A stretch of DNA of 64,000 bases from Rhodocollybia butyracea (taxonomy: Eukaryota > Basidiomycota > Agaricomycetes > Agaricales > Omphalotaceae). Positions 10,510 to 20,172 of this stretch are shown here, piece by piece. The DNA is taken from positions 620,001 to 684,000 of the forward strand of contig JADNRY010000005.1 in NCBI GenBank assembly GCA_015501585.1, in the 5' to 3' direction. Positions within the stretch are counted from its first letter, which is position 1. Each line of letters opens with the position of its first letter. Under the pieces are notes generated by a model. It did no database searches, had not been told where the DNA came from, and was given only the letters and a program-made list of their open reading frames with translations. The translations under genes were made by a program, and so were the position numbers.

Positions 10510-11063
10510 CGAGGATTACCTGCTCTTCCAGACTAGAAATTCTGACTGTACGCCATGGAGGGCCCTCCGATGTTTTAGGAGGCTCAGTATACCCTCCCCT
10601 CAGGCTTCCTTCATTGAAAGCTCTCCATTTGGAAAGTTTCAAGTTGAGGAAACATGTCAAGGGTAGAAAGTCATGGCGGAACTTTGCCCCTTTCATTGCA
10701 TTTATCCAACGGTCATTGTTCCAACTAACAACATTCTCAATTCAGCAATTATCCATCTCTGATGCCATCCTGGTTGATATCCTTGTCCATCTTCCCACTC
10801 TCCAAAATCTCGCTGCTGACAACTATGGTATCTCCCCCAAATACAGCTCCATATGCTCCATATCGTCAGATTTCATAGAAAGCCTCCATGGCTATCGCAC
10901 TAGCTCACTTCGTCCGCAGGAGGCCGCTATTGTCCCACATCTCGATGGATTCCTACTAGGCCCCATGATCTGGGGATGAAGGTGGACTGCTTGCGAGTGT
11001 TTACCATGACATTCCTGAATCGATCAGAAGTGGAGGCTGGTAAGGTCTATAGTTCTTTGGCCC
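10510..11063 (+). pseudogene. F-box protein pseudogene, 3' segment
   Basis: This continues the LRR region in the same frame as the sequence left of the copia insertion: LEILTVRHGG, LPSLKALHLESFKLR, FIAFIQRSLFQLTTFSI and LVHLPTLQNLAADN. It then has a tail (SDFIESLHGYRTSS, LDGFLLG) usual for the C-terminus of these agaric proteins. A stop (TGA, 10977-10979) follows, yet coding-like text (KVDCLRVFTMTFLNRSEVEAG) continues to about 11040, implying one more disruption or a lost splice. Confidence 0.7.
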
Positions 11064-12027
11064 CTATCGAGAAAGCCTGAGATGGGATGATGATTGTTGT
11101 ACAGATGTTGGGATAGGCCGGAGTGACAATGCAAGATTGCGGAGTTTAACTTATCAAAGCACCAGATGGTCCGTCAGGTGGTAGAGGAGTCCTGCCATCG
11201 TGTGTGCGCTCCGGCACAAGTAGGACAATACTTGCTCCTTTTTTTCTTTCCTTCAACTTTATTCATCAACTTTTAGTCTTTTGGAGAGGTGCGCACACTG
11301 TCTCTATTTAACTAGGGCAGATCTGTAGCGAGACCTCAGCTGTTTCACTCTGTTGCTGGGGTAAGTGTATGCCATTAGGGTAGTATATTAGTCTTTTGAC
11401 AGTACTACAAGCTATTGATGGAATAACAAATGCTACTGATAGTATACTTACATTCCGCTCTGACTCTCCTGTTTACTCCCCAGTTCAATCCCAGTTCAAT
11501 CCTCTAACAATCGATCTTCATCTTAGGAGAAAGAAGTCCCTTCTGAGTTTGCCTTATCCTCAACGACGTTTGGGAAGGTCAACTTCTCTCAACATATCTG
11601 CATGGAGGCATGCATACCTCTTGGTGTATAGGTAGTATCCGTTAGTATCATTGCCATTGTCTTCAGTATGTAGCGTATAAGCTGGCTAGGTCCAGGAAGA
11701 ATTTTGGACTGATACATGTTCAATACATTTGTGTGTGTGTGTGTGTAGCCGTGTACTAGTCTCTATTCGGGGCTCATCATTGTCGCTGCGAAATCACACA
11801 TGAAGCCAATTATTTCGACCGAACGCGAAAGCAGAGCAAGGTAAATTCAATTTGAGAGAGAACAATTTAGCATTAGCACTCTTTCAGAAGACAGCACTGA
11901 GTGTTTCTTTTTAGGGAGGTTTCTTCTACCAAAAAATTCCATTGCTTGGCATATTAAAACTTGTTATAAGATTTGTATAAGATACATAGTGGTTGTAGTG
12001 GACGAGTGATATTGAACTTGTTATGGT
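11064..12027. other. Intergenic, no gene seen
   Basis: This lies between the F-box pseudogene tail and the end of SDR copy B. It contains a (GT)8 microsatellite at 11731-11746 and nothing else I recognise on either strand. Confidence 0.6.
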
Positions 12028-13121
12028 TTATTCAAACCACGCCACCTCTTCATACTTTGTGCCATCGATATTGGTCCCTACCCCAAAAGATTCCCATTCA
12101 TCCAGCTCTTCCAGTCGCCGTTTCAGACGTCTCTTGATCAAAGCCACAGCATCATCCCCCAAAGCAAATCGAACAGGTAATGCTTTATCTGTCTTCAGCA
12201 TAACAACATCCAGTACCTTGTTCGCGCCCTTATCTGGATCTCCCGTCTCTTTTCCAGAGCCTTCTCGGAACAAGTTATAGTAATAGTGTGTCAATTCATA
12301 ATCATCGATCTAGTACACCGGAGTCAATAATCAATTTCAATAGCCGAAATCCACGCTCACAGCATTCATTGGAGGCTTAGTGTTTGGAGCTGACGCAACT
12401 GAAGTGCGGAACGCGCCAAGGTTAACAGACATAGCTCGTATGTTGAAAGGACTGAGCTCGAATGCCCAAGTCTCTGTGAGGCCTGAAAGATGATTTCAGA
12501 CTCAAGGATGAAATGCATCAGTTCTACTTACACTCAAGGGCTGCCTTGCTTGCATTGTACATTCCCCCTCCAGTGAGCGTACTATAAGATCCTACAGAAC
12601 TAACGTTTACAATTGTCCCTGTCTTTCGAGCACGAAGGTGTGGCATGAACGCGTTTGTGATATTGATAATGCTAAATAAGTTTGTGTCAAATTGCGACTT
12701 GACTTCCTCAGGTCTGGAGCGGATCTAATTGAGAGCACACAAACAGATAAGTGCAAAAGGGCATACGTAGACTCTTCAATTGCTCCACCTAGAAGCCATC
12801 CAGCATTGTTGACAAGGATATCGACCTGGCCGCTATATTAACAAGCGAGTTGGATCATTGTGCTAGGCATTGAGGTTTGCAAAAATTTACTCACAATGCA
12901 TTGATAGCCTTTTCAGCGAATAATTTTATTTCTTGAGGAGTATCAGTGACATCTAGAGTAAAGATTTGAGCTCCTTTATCTCCCAAGTCCGTGATGGCTG
13001 ATAAACGACGAGCAGTAGCAATAACACGTAAACCTCTTATGAGGGCATTCTGGGCTAGGGACCTTCCAAAGCCAGTAGAGCATCCAGTAATAAGGATCAC
13101 AGGGGACTCTTCGGAGGACAT
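12028..13121 (-). CDS. Short-chain dehydrogenase/reductase, copy B (intact)
   Basis: Five exons: 12895-13121, 12767-12832, 12532-12713, 12361-12482 and 12028-12309, giving 292 residues with consistent phases. A typical classical SDR is 250-300 residues. Motifs: ILITGCSTGFGRS (cofactor loop, residues about 9-21), ILVNNAGW, NVSSVGSYS with the catalytic Ser, and YNASKAAL with Tyr and Lys. The C-terminal exon (YYYNLFREGSGKE, then LKRRLEELDEWESFG) is the substrate-side cap; the substrate is unknown. No signal peptide or membrane segment is seen, so it is probably cytosolic. It is one of two complete members of the local SDR family, in the same orientation as the others. Confidence 0.88.
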
Positions 13122-13204
13122 GGCTGGAGCAAGTTAATGGTGGTACTAGAACAAGATCGGTTCACTTCATGGTCCTGGGGGATCTGGTTATAGCTGTAGT
13201 AAAA

Positions 13205-13270
13205 TGGAGCATTTGGAGTCAAATCCAGGAGCATTGGAGCCAAATCCAGGAGCATTTGGAGCATAATTCA
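13205..13270. repeat. Three imperfect 22-bp direct repeats
   Basis: A unit close to GGAGCATTTGGAGTCAAATCC is repeated about three times just upstream of SDR copy B. On the minus strand it would read NAPGFGSNAPGFDS in an open frame with no other support, so I treat it as a promoter-proximal tandem repeat. Confidence 0.7.
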
Positions 13271-13953
13271 GAAGGAATCCAGCATTGACATCAGATTGAC
13301 ATAGCTTGCTATCATCTATGTGTTGTGACGGCCTTGTAGCTTGTGACGTACCATCATTCCCACTACACAGAGTGTATATCACATCGTCCGGTTCTGGTAC
13401 TTACATGGAGATATCTACATCGAACATTCGTCCTCAACCTAATGGTTTGGCTCTAAGAGTCCAAGTGCGCGTGCATCTTGTCCCACTGGAACTCGCTCCA
13501 TTTTTTCCACGGTCATTCCAGCACCTATATTTTCGGATCGAATTTGTTCCTACCGGTTTTTCGGAGCTCCCGACAAGGATGGGGTCGCCTCGTTCTGAGA
13601 CATAGTCGCTCGAGCCGCCACTACACCTCACGGATGACGGACAAATGTCGAATGCCCACGGTATGTTTTATGTATCTGTACAAGGCTGATGAATTTGTAC
13701 ATAGTATTCGTCGAATTGTCGCTCCGCCAATTCCACTATCACATTTTCTTGACCCCATAGAGAACGATCACACTCCAGCACTCCCAGTTCTCTGATCCCC
13801 TATCAATCCAATAACATCAGACTGAAAGTCAGCGCTGTCGGAGGCTGGCGTATCTTTGGAACACACGAATCTCTCTCCCTTCCATCTTCTGCACTCCCAT
13901 TGGCCCGCCGCTCCTTTTTAACAAGTAAGCTTTATTCCTTGCAATTTACCCAC
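13271..13953. other. Intergenic, no gene seen
   Basis: About 680 bp separate SDR copy B from the exon-1 relic. Short open frames here resemble nothing known and change composition without pattern. Confidence 0.5.
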
Positions 13954-14173
13954 AATGCGCCGCTAGCTTTTCCAGCAAATGAGTTGAGTTCTTGGGGAAT
14001 ATCGGTGACATCTAAAGCAAAATTTGTGCGCCTTTATCTCGCAGATCTTCGATGGCTGATGAACGACCAGTAGCAATGACGCGTAACCCTCTGGTGAGAG
14101 AATTCTGTGCTGGACACTTCCCGAGGCCGGTAGAGCATCCAGTAATGAGAATTACAGGGGATTCTGAAGACAT
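13954..14173 (-). pseudogene. SDR exon-1 relic (copy D)
   Basis: This starts at an ATG (14171-14173) followed by MSSESPVILITGCSTG and ends at a GTGGGT donor. That is the whole of SDR exon 1, but 220 nt long against 224, with at least one deletion that shifts the frame before the DLRDKGAQ region. No exons 2-5 follow: the next sequence is unrelated, and the exons at 12.0-12.9 kb belong to copy B. It is a non-functional duplicate fragment. Confidence 0.8.
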
Positions 14174-14621
14174 GTTAGTAGCAGAACAAGATAATGGCTC
14201 GGTGGTCCTGGGGTATCTGATGCCACTAGTACGAGCCAGTCACAAAGGCATGGGACCTAGTAAAACAAACAGCGCTTGAAGCTGACTTCGAAGTTACTGT
14301 ATTTGAATCCAGTGGCCATGTCGAGGCAAACCTAGCTATCGGATCTCCCAGCCCACGGTTGATACACGCGTTAACCACCAGCCGCGAAGGCCTTGCTGCC
14401 TCACGTTGAGAATATCTTTCATCACCCTGTCATAATTCCAGTATTCGAAGACCAGCGGGATGGCTACGAGTAAGCGCGTGGGGTAAGGAAGCTTGGAGAT
14501 ATCCGAAGAGGGTGGAAGACTCCGAACATGAATGCGCACCTAATTGCGAAGAAGAAAGATACCAAAAGTCTTTTGAAGCGTTGTTATAATATACACAGTA
14601 ATTGTTTCAGACGGGTTTGGT
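14174..14621. other. Intergenic, no gene seen
   Basis: Spacer of about 450 bp between the SDR relic and the end of copy C. No motif is recognised. Confidence 0.5.
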
Positions 14622-15703
14622 TTACCACTCAGCCCCTTCATACTTCAACCCATCCACGTTGGTTCCCATACCAAAAGATCTCCATTCTTCCAGCTCCGCG
14701 AGTCGTTGGTTTAGGAGTTTCTTGGTCAGATCTATGGCGTCCTCACCCAGCGTAAATCGAACAGGTAACGCTTTGTCTGTTTTCATTGTAACAAGATCCA
14801 ACAGCTTCCTCGCGCCTTTATCAGTATCTCCCAACTCCTCTCCAGATCTTTCTTGGAACGACTTGTGCCATTCGTGCGCACCATCGTAACCATCGATCTA
14901 TGTCGAAGTCAATAATCAAGATCAATACCCGAAATAAACAGCTTACAGTATTTGTTGAAGGCTTGGTGTTTGAAGACGCGACTGAAGTGCGGAACGCACC
15001 AAGAACAACAGATGTAGCTCTTACGTTGAAAGGAGCAAGTTCTTTCGCCCAAGTGTCCGTGATGCCTAAGATATAAGATTAGAGATCAAGTACTTAAAGA
15101 TATCAAAATCTATCTACATTCAAGAGCTGCTTTACTTGCAGAGTAGATTCCCGCCCCAGCGAGAGCGAGATAAGATCCTTGAGAGCTAATGTTCACGATT
15201 GTTCCTGTCTTTCGAGACCGTAAATGCGGCAGGAACGCGTTTGTGATGTTGATAACGCTGAAAAAATTTGTGTCGAATTGCGCCTTGACTTCATCGGGTC
15301 TGGAGCAGAACTGGTTAACAAAGCACACGTAGATAAGGGTGGACTGAACATACGTGTTTTCCTCAATCGCTCCGCCTAAAAGCCATCCAGCATTATTGAC
15401 CAAGATATCGATTTGGCCACTATACATATCACAAGAGTAAGCTGAGCTTGTCTGGCCGGCCTGATCATAGTGCACTTACAATGCACCAATTGCTTTTTCG
15501 GCGAATGATTTAAGTTCTTGAGGAGTGTCATCTACGTTCAGAGTGAATGTTTGAGCGCCTTTATCTTTCAAGTCTTCGATGGCTGATAAACGCCGAGCAG
15601 TGGCAATGACGCGTAAACCTCTTGCTAGAGAGTTTTCCGCCAGGGACCTTCCGAGACCAGTCGAACATCCAGTAATGAGAATTACAGGGGGTTCCAGGGA
15701 CAT
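14622..15703 (-). CDS. Short-chain dehydrogenase/reductase, copy C (intact)
   Basis: Five exons: 15480-15703, 15354-15419, 15118-15299, 14947-15065 and 14622-14897, giving 288 residues. The start is the ATG at 15703 (MSLEPPVILITGCSTG). Motifs are as in copy B: TGCSTGLGRS, DILVNNAGW, IVNISSQGSYLAL with Ser, and YSASKAAL with Tyr and Lys. It differs from copy B by one codon in exon 1 and one in exon 4, and is closer in text to copy A. It lies about 450 bp downstream, on the same strand, of MET2, and this pairing is repeated at 1-1.7 kb. The substrate cannot be inferred. Confidence 0.88.
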
Positions 15704-16156
15704 GTCGGTACAAGTTACTGGTGGTAGTAAGTTGGACAAAGTTACAACGGGGAGGATGACGTCGACCGCCGAGGTGGTCCTTATTTAAGGACCACTCCCT
15801 CCGGTACTAATCTCGCGGGAGGCCGACTGCGGGGTTGCACGTTACACGCCATTATCTTCGTCGACAGCCGCCTCGTGTATAATAACTTTCTTCTTTTTTG
15901 GCTCGATGGGTTATACCAGATGTTTCTCAGGCAAAACATGAAGTCCATTGTTTCCAGCATACCTGGAAGCTTCAGCACTGACTCGACACAGATAAATTTG
16001 ATCTGTCTATCTGGATTATCTCATTATGATATTAGCATATTTACTTCTGCAGTTCTACGTACACTAAGTGCAACGAGCAGCCAAGGGTGATTAGCAGCAA
16101 TTCTATTGCCGATAATACAAGTGGTTTATAAAATACAGCATTTCGCATAATTATAT
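15704..16156. other. Spacer between MET2 and SDR copy C
   Basis: This holds the SDR promoter and the MET2 3' end. The part at 15860-16010 is also present at 850-1000 and marks the duplicated block. No gene. Confidence 0.55.
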
Positions 16157-17822
16157 CTATGAAAGGAAACCTCGAATTGCCCCTCCGACATTCAGAACGT
16201 CGAGTCTAAGAAGGAGAATAAGTTCAACTACGCGTCTCGGAAGAGAAAGAGTGGCTTACAAGAATGTATCATGCCCCCAGACGCCTCCCAGTTCATAATA
16301 CGACACCCGTTCGTTTCCTGCCATTCGTAGCGCGTCGGCCATCTCTCTCTGTTGCTCCACGGTAAAGAGTATGTCACTCTGGACACCAAGTACAAGTGTA
16401 GGAATACTGGATAAAGGCCGCATGCCTTCAGCGAGGTCGGTAAGATGCGGCGGAGGGTTCACTGGCGGAGGATGTGACTTCGAATGCGATGTTTTGTGTG
16501 CAGTTGAGGATGATAGAGTGGGAGTTGAGGAGGCAGATGGCGGAGGCATGAGTTGATTGGCGGCAAGCGAGGACGCTGTGAGATCGAATATATCCATGGC
16601 TTTCGAGATGTATATGAGCGAATTTGCGTCGTACTTCAAGCAAAACTCCTCTCCCTAGGAAAAAGATGAGAAGGAGGGACGTCGCAGAATGGAAACGTAG
16701 CTCACTTGGTGGTCAAGATAGGTTTCGATTAAGAAGTCAGGACATAACGCAGGCATTCGAGGTTTGTCGGATGTCTGTTCGGGAAGCGATCTCATCTGTC
16801 GACCAAATCGAAGATCCCATTCCGGTCCTGACCGATAAGTTATAGTCGCAATCTCTGGAGAGAAATTTCAGCGGAGATAAGTATAAATGAATGTCAATGC
16901 TTACGCCTTGCCAACTTCATGCCAGTGTGCGGTGGCAATCCGTCATAGTAAAAGCCGTTATTCCAATTTGGATCGGCCATGAGGACTAAACAATATCAAT
17001 CAGTTAATTTGAAGAAGGCATTTCGCGCTCACCACTTCGTTGAGCGTAACGCATAGCTACTGCAGACGGTGAGCTTCGCGCAGTTCCACTAATGCTAACG
17101 ATCTTTCCGACGCGCTCAGGATGGATCCAACCAGCCGCAAGACTTTGCATCCCTCCCATCGAGCATCCTACGCTTGCGTAGAGTTTATCCACTTTTAAAT
17201 GATCCAACAGACGAAATTGAGCGTGAACCATGTCAAATATGGAGACAATTGGAAAATTGGTAGCATAATGGTTGCCCGTAGTAGGATCGATAGATGAAGG
17301 CCCAGTAGATCCGTAACAACCCCCGATAACATTGGTGCAGATGATGAAAAATTGGTTCGTGTCAAGAGCTTTGCCAGGTCCTACAAACTTCTCCCACCAC
17401 CCAGGCGCAGAGTTGAGGGAAGTCGAAGCGGCATGTGATGATGCAGAAAGCCCAGTATGCAGGAGAATTACGTTGTCTCTTTCCGGAGAGAGAGTACCCC
17501 AAGTTTCGTATGCAATATCGAATGAAGGAAGCGTAGAACCATACGTTAATTCCAGTGGCGCTGGATCGTGATAAACATGATAACTGTGTGGATTGGGTCG
17601 TGCATATGGAGGTTCTGGACCCGATGCTGAAGAAGGATTCCTCGAAACTGAAGAGGAGAGTGAACTGGATGTTGTTTGCCGTAGCTGGGATTCTCGAACA
17701 GCATGAGCTTCTACACAGGGAAAGTGGGGCCGGTTCGTAGTAATTGGGCGCGAAAAATAGCGGTAAGCATGCGTCGAATACGGCCCCGTTAGCTTCCTTG
17801 GAGTGAATTTTAGAAAGGACAT
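16157..17822 (-). CDS. MET2: Homoserine O-acetyltransferase
   Basis: Transfers acetyl from acetyl-CoA to homoserine, an early step of methionine synthesis. Five exons: 17033-17822, 16905-16985, 16706-16854, 16260-16654 and 16157-16205, giving 487 residues. It is an alpha/beta hydrolase: [15 protein letters not shown] and [10 protein letters not shown] near the front, the nucleophile Ser in GCSMGGMQS, the acid in LGVQSDILF and the His in GHDTFLLD, completed by the last small exon ([13 protein letters not shown]). A Ser/Thr-rich insert sits before the acid. The N-terminus after the ATG at 17822 is basic and Ser-rich ([20 protein letters not shown]), which could be a mitochondrial targeting sequence, though this enzyme is often treated as cytosolic. 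A broken copy lies at 1113-1715. Confidence 0.92.
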
Positions 17823-18453
17823 GGATGTAGACAAGAACAAGACTTACAAAGTCTAAAGCTTACAGATGGACGTGTCGAAAGAATGACGCAATTTTGGCGC
17901 CGTAGACGTTGAGCGCTTAGTTACTGTTTCTCCTAAAGCTGCAGAATTTGGGTATCAATATCCGGGACGCCATCGGTCACCAAGAGGTCGCCTCTATATC
18001 TCTTGTAAAGTCTAAAAACCGGGTGCCATTATAATTAATCTACTTTCGCCGCCATAGTGTGCTGCTCGCGAAGATTCCGATGACATTACTACTTATCAAA
18101 ACTGAATCTAAGTTGAGCTCAAGCACAAGATACTGGCCGCTGGCCACTCTCGTTAGCTGTGGATATCGCTCCTCTCTGTCGCTTTGATTCAATACACGAG
18201 GCAATCGATTCAAGCAGAGACTTTGTATGAGAAAGTGATACTGATCAAAGCATATGACATTATTCCTCAACTCTACCCTTCGCGACGTTTTGGTAGGCGA
18301 CGGAGCTATTCCATACTGGCCATTCAACTGAAACGGCCGCAACGTTTGTACAGTAAAGTGGGACGTTCTTCGTGGTTCGGCCTCACGCGGGAAACTCGAT
18401 GCCGCTAGGAGGGCACGTGACTGTACCCGCGCACGGACCAGCTCGCAAAAAAG
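17823..18453. other. Intergenic, no gene seen
   Basis: Upstream regions of MET2 (left) and of the small transcription unit (right). No recognised element apart from the TATA box that follows. Confidence 0.5.
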
Positions 18454-18461
18454 TATAAAAG
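18454..18461 (+). promoter_or_regulatory. TATA box
   Basis: TATAAAAG is followed by a pyrimidine-rich tract (CCTCTTTTTGATTTCTTT) about 10-30 nt downstream, the usual look of a strong fungal core promoter. It lies 84 bp before the ATG at 18545. Confidence 0.6.
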
Positions 18462-18544
18462 GCTCGCCGCCTCTTTTTGATTTCTTTAGAACATACTCAT
18501 CAGGATCTTTTTATAGAAACTGACCGAGTCTCGCATTTTTACAA

Positions 18545-18790
18545 ATGCCACTTCTTCAAATCCAGTCGATGATACATGCGCTCTCTCCTTTTACAGAGAA
18601 CATGGCTCTCCTTGCGAGAGTCTCGAGGACGTTTGGCTTGTTTTCTGGATACTCGCAAGAGTCTTTCAGAATACTTGCCAGGGGGACGAGCGTTTGTCTG
18701 ATGGATTTCTTTCTTTCTTTTATTATTATTGTACTGGTGTTATGTTACTTGAATGAAATTTTTCTTATTGTTCAATTGAATGAATGTTAA
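18545..18790 (+). CDS. Hypothetical small protein in a compact transcription unit
   Basis: An 81-codon open frame begins MPLLQIQSMIHALSPF in a good start context (ACAAATGCC) behind a clear TATA box. The last 30 residues are hydrophobic (MDFFLSFIIIVLVLCYL), but this part is T-rich and may be 3' UTR-like. I recognise no family. It could be a short peptide gene, a spliced gene whose exons I cannot see, or a non-coding RNA. Confidence 0.3.
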   Translation: MPLLQIQSMIHALSPFTENMALLARVSRTFGLFSGYSQESFRILARGTSVCLMDFFLSFIIIVLVLCYLNEIFLIVQLNEC

Positions 18791-18982
18791 CGAAATTTTG
18801 GGCTGGGTGCAGATCGAGCCCAAGTACCACTGGAAAATAGACTTGTCCATTCAAATAGATTGAGGAATTTTGACAGCAGAGCAGAGGGACTGAATTCAAA
18901 GTTGCGATAATTCGCTTTGACCTGGCTGAAAAGGTTGAAGTGCGCAAATTTGCTCTAAGAGTACAAGAATTCACACAACAAA

Positions 18983-19906
18983 CTACACAACAATGTTACT
19001 ACCAACAAATCTAAGGCCCAGTGCTTGCAGATCCTGTTTTGTCTGCTCTTTCCAGACCCATTTTGACCCAACCTTCTTCATGACACCAGGCCAAGTGACC
19101 CCATTGGCAGAGCTCCAAACAAGTCCATGCCCAATCCAGGTCATTGGCAAAATATACCATGGATCATACCGAGCACATGGGTAATATTCATTTTGATACA
19201 TCGAGTGAGCAGCATAAAAGATGGATCGCTCGGATACGACTAGCAAAGTGGAGATAAACGAGCTGAGCAGATAACGAGGACTAGGACTTACAAAAACAGA
19301 TCGCATAATCGATATATCCCGCACCCAAGTCCACTCCGGTACGTGAAGCACGAGTCGTTCGCCGATAGACTGCAAGCTTCTCCTCGAGAGGCGTGTTTGC
19401 ATGGGACTCGTCTTCGGTAACGTGTGCTTCGACCAGCTTGAACCTCTTAGCAGGGTCGGGACTCCCAGTACTTGCAAGCTCAAAAATGACCACATTCTTT
19501 GACCAGTCAACAGGCTCTCCGTGTCGAAGTAGCGCAGCGAGTCCCATTCCAAACGATCGGTAGTGTAATCGAGCAAAATCTTCAAGCTCTCGAGTGTGCA
19601 CGGACATCTCGGGCTCGCTCGCTTTTAACTGACAAAAAGGTTTGTGGTCTCTCCAGTGAGCCCTTTGATGTTCTCGACACTAGGTATATCGAATAATCAG
19701 CTGCATGTACAGACGATGCGAGAATGATGACTGACGCAATACTGAACAGAACGACATGATGCACAGACTTTGAACGGAGGCTCATCAGGTTGCCTCAATC
19801 GCTCGCAATCGGGATAGACGCAGAAGGCAGGAGTATTTCTGCTAAAATTGGTCTTCAAGTTCTGTCGCTTTACAACAGTTACTTGAGGATCGGTCGGGAT
19901 GGACAT
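18983..19906 (-). CDS. MYND-like zinc-finger protein, copy 1 (intact)
   Basis: Three exons: 19736-19906, 19292-19679 and 18983-19239, giving 271 residues. Start at MSIPTDPQVTV. The finger is split by intron 1: CVYPDC, then CASCRSVQYC, then CREHQRAHWRDHKPFC. The first pair is C-x4-C, not the usual C-x2-C. MYND fingers bind proline-containing peptides in partner proteins. The rest (HYRSFGMGLAALLRHG, GYIDYAICF, WYILPMTWIGHGLVW) has no catalytic domain I know but is conserved in two further copies at 48.9-50.8 kb on the opposite strand. Function unknown. Confidence 0.8.
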
Positions 19907-20172
19907 GTTGAGTGCAAAGGAAGAAAAAAGCTTATTACGACACGCGTTCGCGTGGACCCTGAGCCAGCGTGAGCGTCCACGCATGCCCTACACATGCCAC
20001 AAAAGTCTATGTTCAAGATGCGTCTATAGTGAGAAAAGTTACTTAGCTATGCATCTATGCGCCGTACGTGCCAATTTACGGATAACAAATACACTGGTAC
20101 TACTTATACAATCCTTTATCTTATAACATACCACAGAAGACAGAAAAAAGTCCGTGCTCGCCATCTCTCCAT

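Noticed and set aside
13188..13382. Minus-strand frame with NAPGF repeats as a peptide gene
   Set aside because: It depends entirely on a 22-bp tandem repeat and lacks a promoter or signal peptide.
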